Assembly (NCBI GenBank): GCA_017435865.1
Contig: JAFSEF010000058.1
Location: forward strand, 1 to 51,214
DNA from: Clostridia bacterium
GTDB lineage: Bacteria; Bacillota; Clostridia; Oscillospirales; Acutalibacteraceae
Length of the DNA stretch: 51,214 nt
Reading direction: 5' to 3'
Below, piece after piece: positions 51,018-51,214 of the stretch. The position numbers and the translations under genes were made by a program. The first letter of the stretch is position 1. The number at the start of each line of letters is the position of its first letter. The notes below the pieces were generated by a model. It worked only from the letters and a program-made list of their open reading frames with translations, did not search any database and was not told the DNA's origin.

Positions 51018-51214
51018 GCATGTTGTATAAAAAAGGGGGAAGCGTGTGATGTAAATTGCGGTTTGTCGGGGAGTTTGATTTGCAGGAATTTTGGTTGATT
51101 GTCAATTATTAAAAGTTTTGGTCAAGTTTTTTCAAAAACTTGCGGGGTCAAGGGGCAGCGCCCTTGCCGCTCGTCGCAACGAGCGGAATTCCTTATGCGT
51201 CAGAAAGCGCAGGA
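51018..51214. repeat. Gene-free right edge with a three-hairpin dispersed repeat
   Basis: No gene is seen up to the window end. From about 51111 the sequence forms three consecutive hairpins: CAAGTTTTT/AAAAACTTG (51123-51142), CAAGGG/CCCTTG (51149-51166) and the perfect CCGCTCGT/ACGAGCGG with loop CGCA (51167-51186). The AAAAGTTTTGGTCAAG...GCGGGGTCAAGGGGC layout is one I know as a common intergenic repeat in genomes of gut Clostridia. It is AT-rich and featureless between 51018 and 51110. Confidence 0.6.

Overview
The window looks like chromosome from a low-to-moderate GC Gram-positive bacterium of the class Clostridia, probably an Oscillospiraceae/Ruminococcaceae-type gut anaerobe. This is inferred from the ylxM-ffh-rpsP-khpA block, MutS2, RarA, MgtC/SapB and VTT-domain proteins, strong AGGAGG ribosome binding sites, TTGACA/TATAAT promoters, and a dispersed three-hairpin repeat at the right edge. 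No rRNA, tRNA or CRISPR array was seen.

Layout. Positions 1-170 hold the 5' end of an IS481-like transposase (minus strand) and a triplicated 16-base motif at the element's end. Then come rarA (+) and an AAA/DUF4143 ATPase (+), which converge on a bidirectional terminator with the minus-strand operon ylxM-ffh-rpsP-khpA (5675 down to 3272; signal recognition particle plus ribosome/RNA-binding genes). Next on the minus strand are a membrane-anchored sialidase-fold protein, the remains of a MntA/HepT-type nucleotidyltransferase-HEPN pair (plus strand, 7249-7419), and a probable operon running VTT membrane protein - galK - mutS2 - small membrane-anchored protein (12625 down to 7451). A D-2-hydroxyacid dehydrogenase and glyceraldehyde-3-phosphate dehydrogenase follow on the plus strand, then a 191-base MITE-like palindromic element, an MgtC/SapB protein (-) and an Lgt-like membrane protein (+) with face-to-face promoters, and a many-helix GT-C-like membrane protein (-) flanked by a near-perfect 20-base direct repeat.

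The right 62% of the window (19150-50943) is one uninterrupted gene for a secreted protein of about 10,597 residues. It has a signal peptide, a unique N-terminal region of roughly 900 residues, about two diverged repeat units, then 16 recognisable units of 428-794 residues, and a short Pro/Asp linker ending in an aromatic amphipathic tail. Each unit carries the same ordered blocks (WNYM, FKNYLTY, a hydrophobic WLLFG helix, often a DxDxDG calcium-type loop, EGYKYGL, YFINANG, FYxGxI, and a hydrophobic ITILLSFLLE helix). I do not recognise the repeat as any named domain. Units near the 3' end are the most alike, and codons TTA, CTA and TCA are almost absent from the last 6,341 codons checked. That absence is why a very long, almost certainly spurious, reading frame exists on the opposite strand.

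The giant gene is the candidate for a previously undescribed system. It has its own promoter and terminator and is divergent from the GT-C-like gene. Its proposed role (very long cell-surface or secreted alpha-helical repeat polymer) is inference from sequence features only. The other genes are ordinary housekeeping or membrane functions, with several regulatory dyads worth testing.
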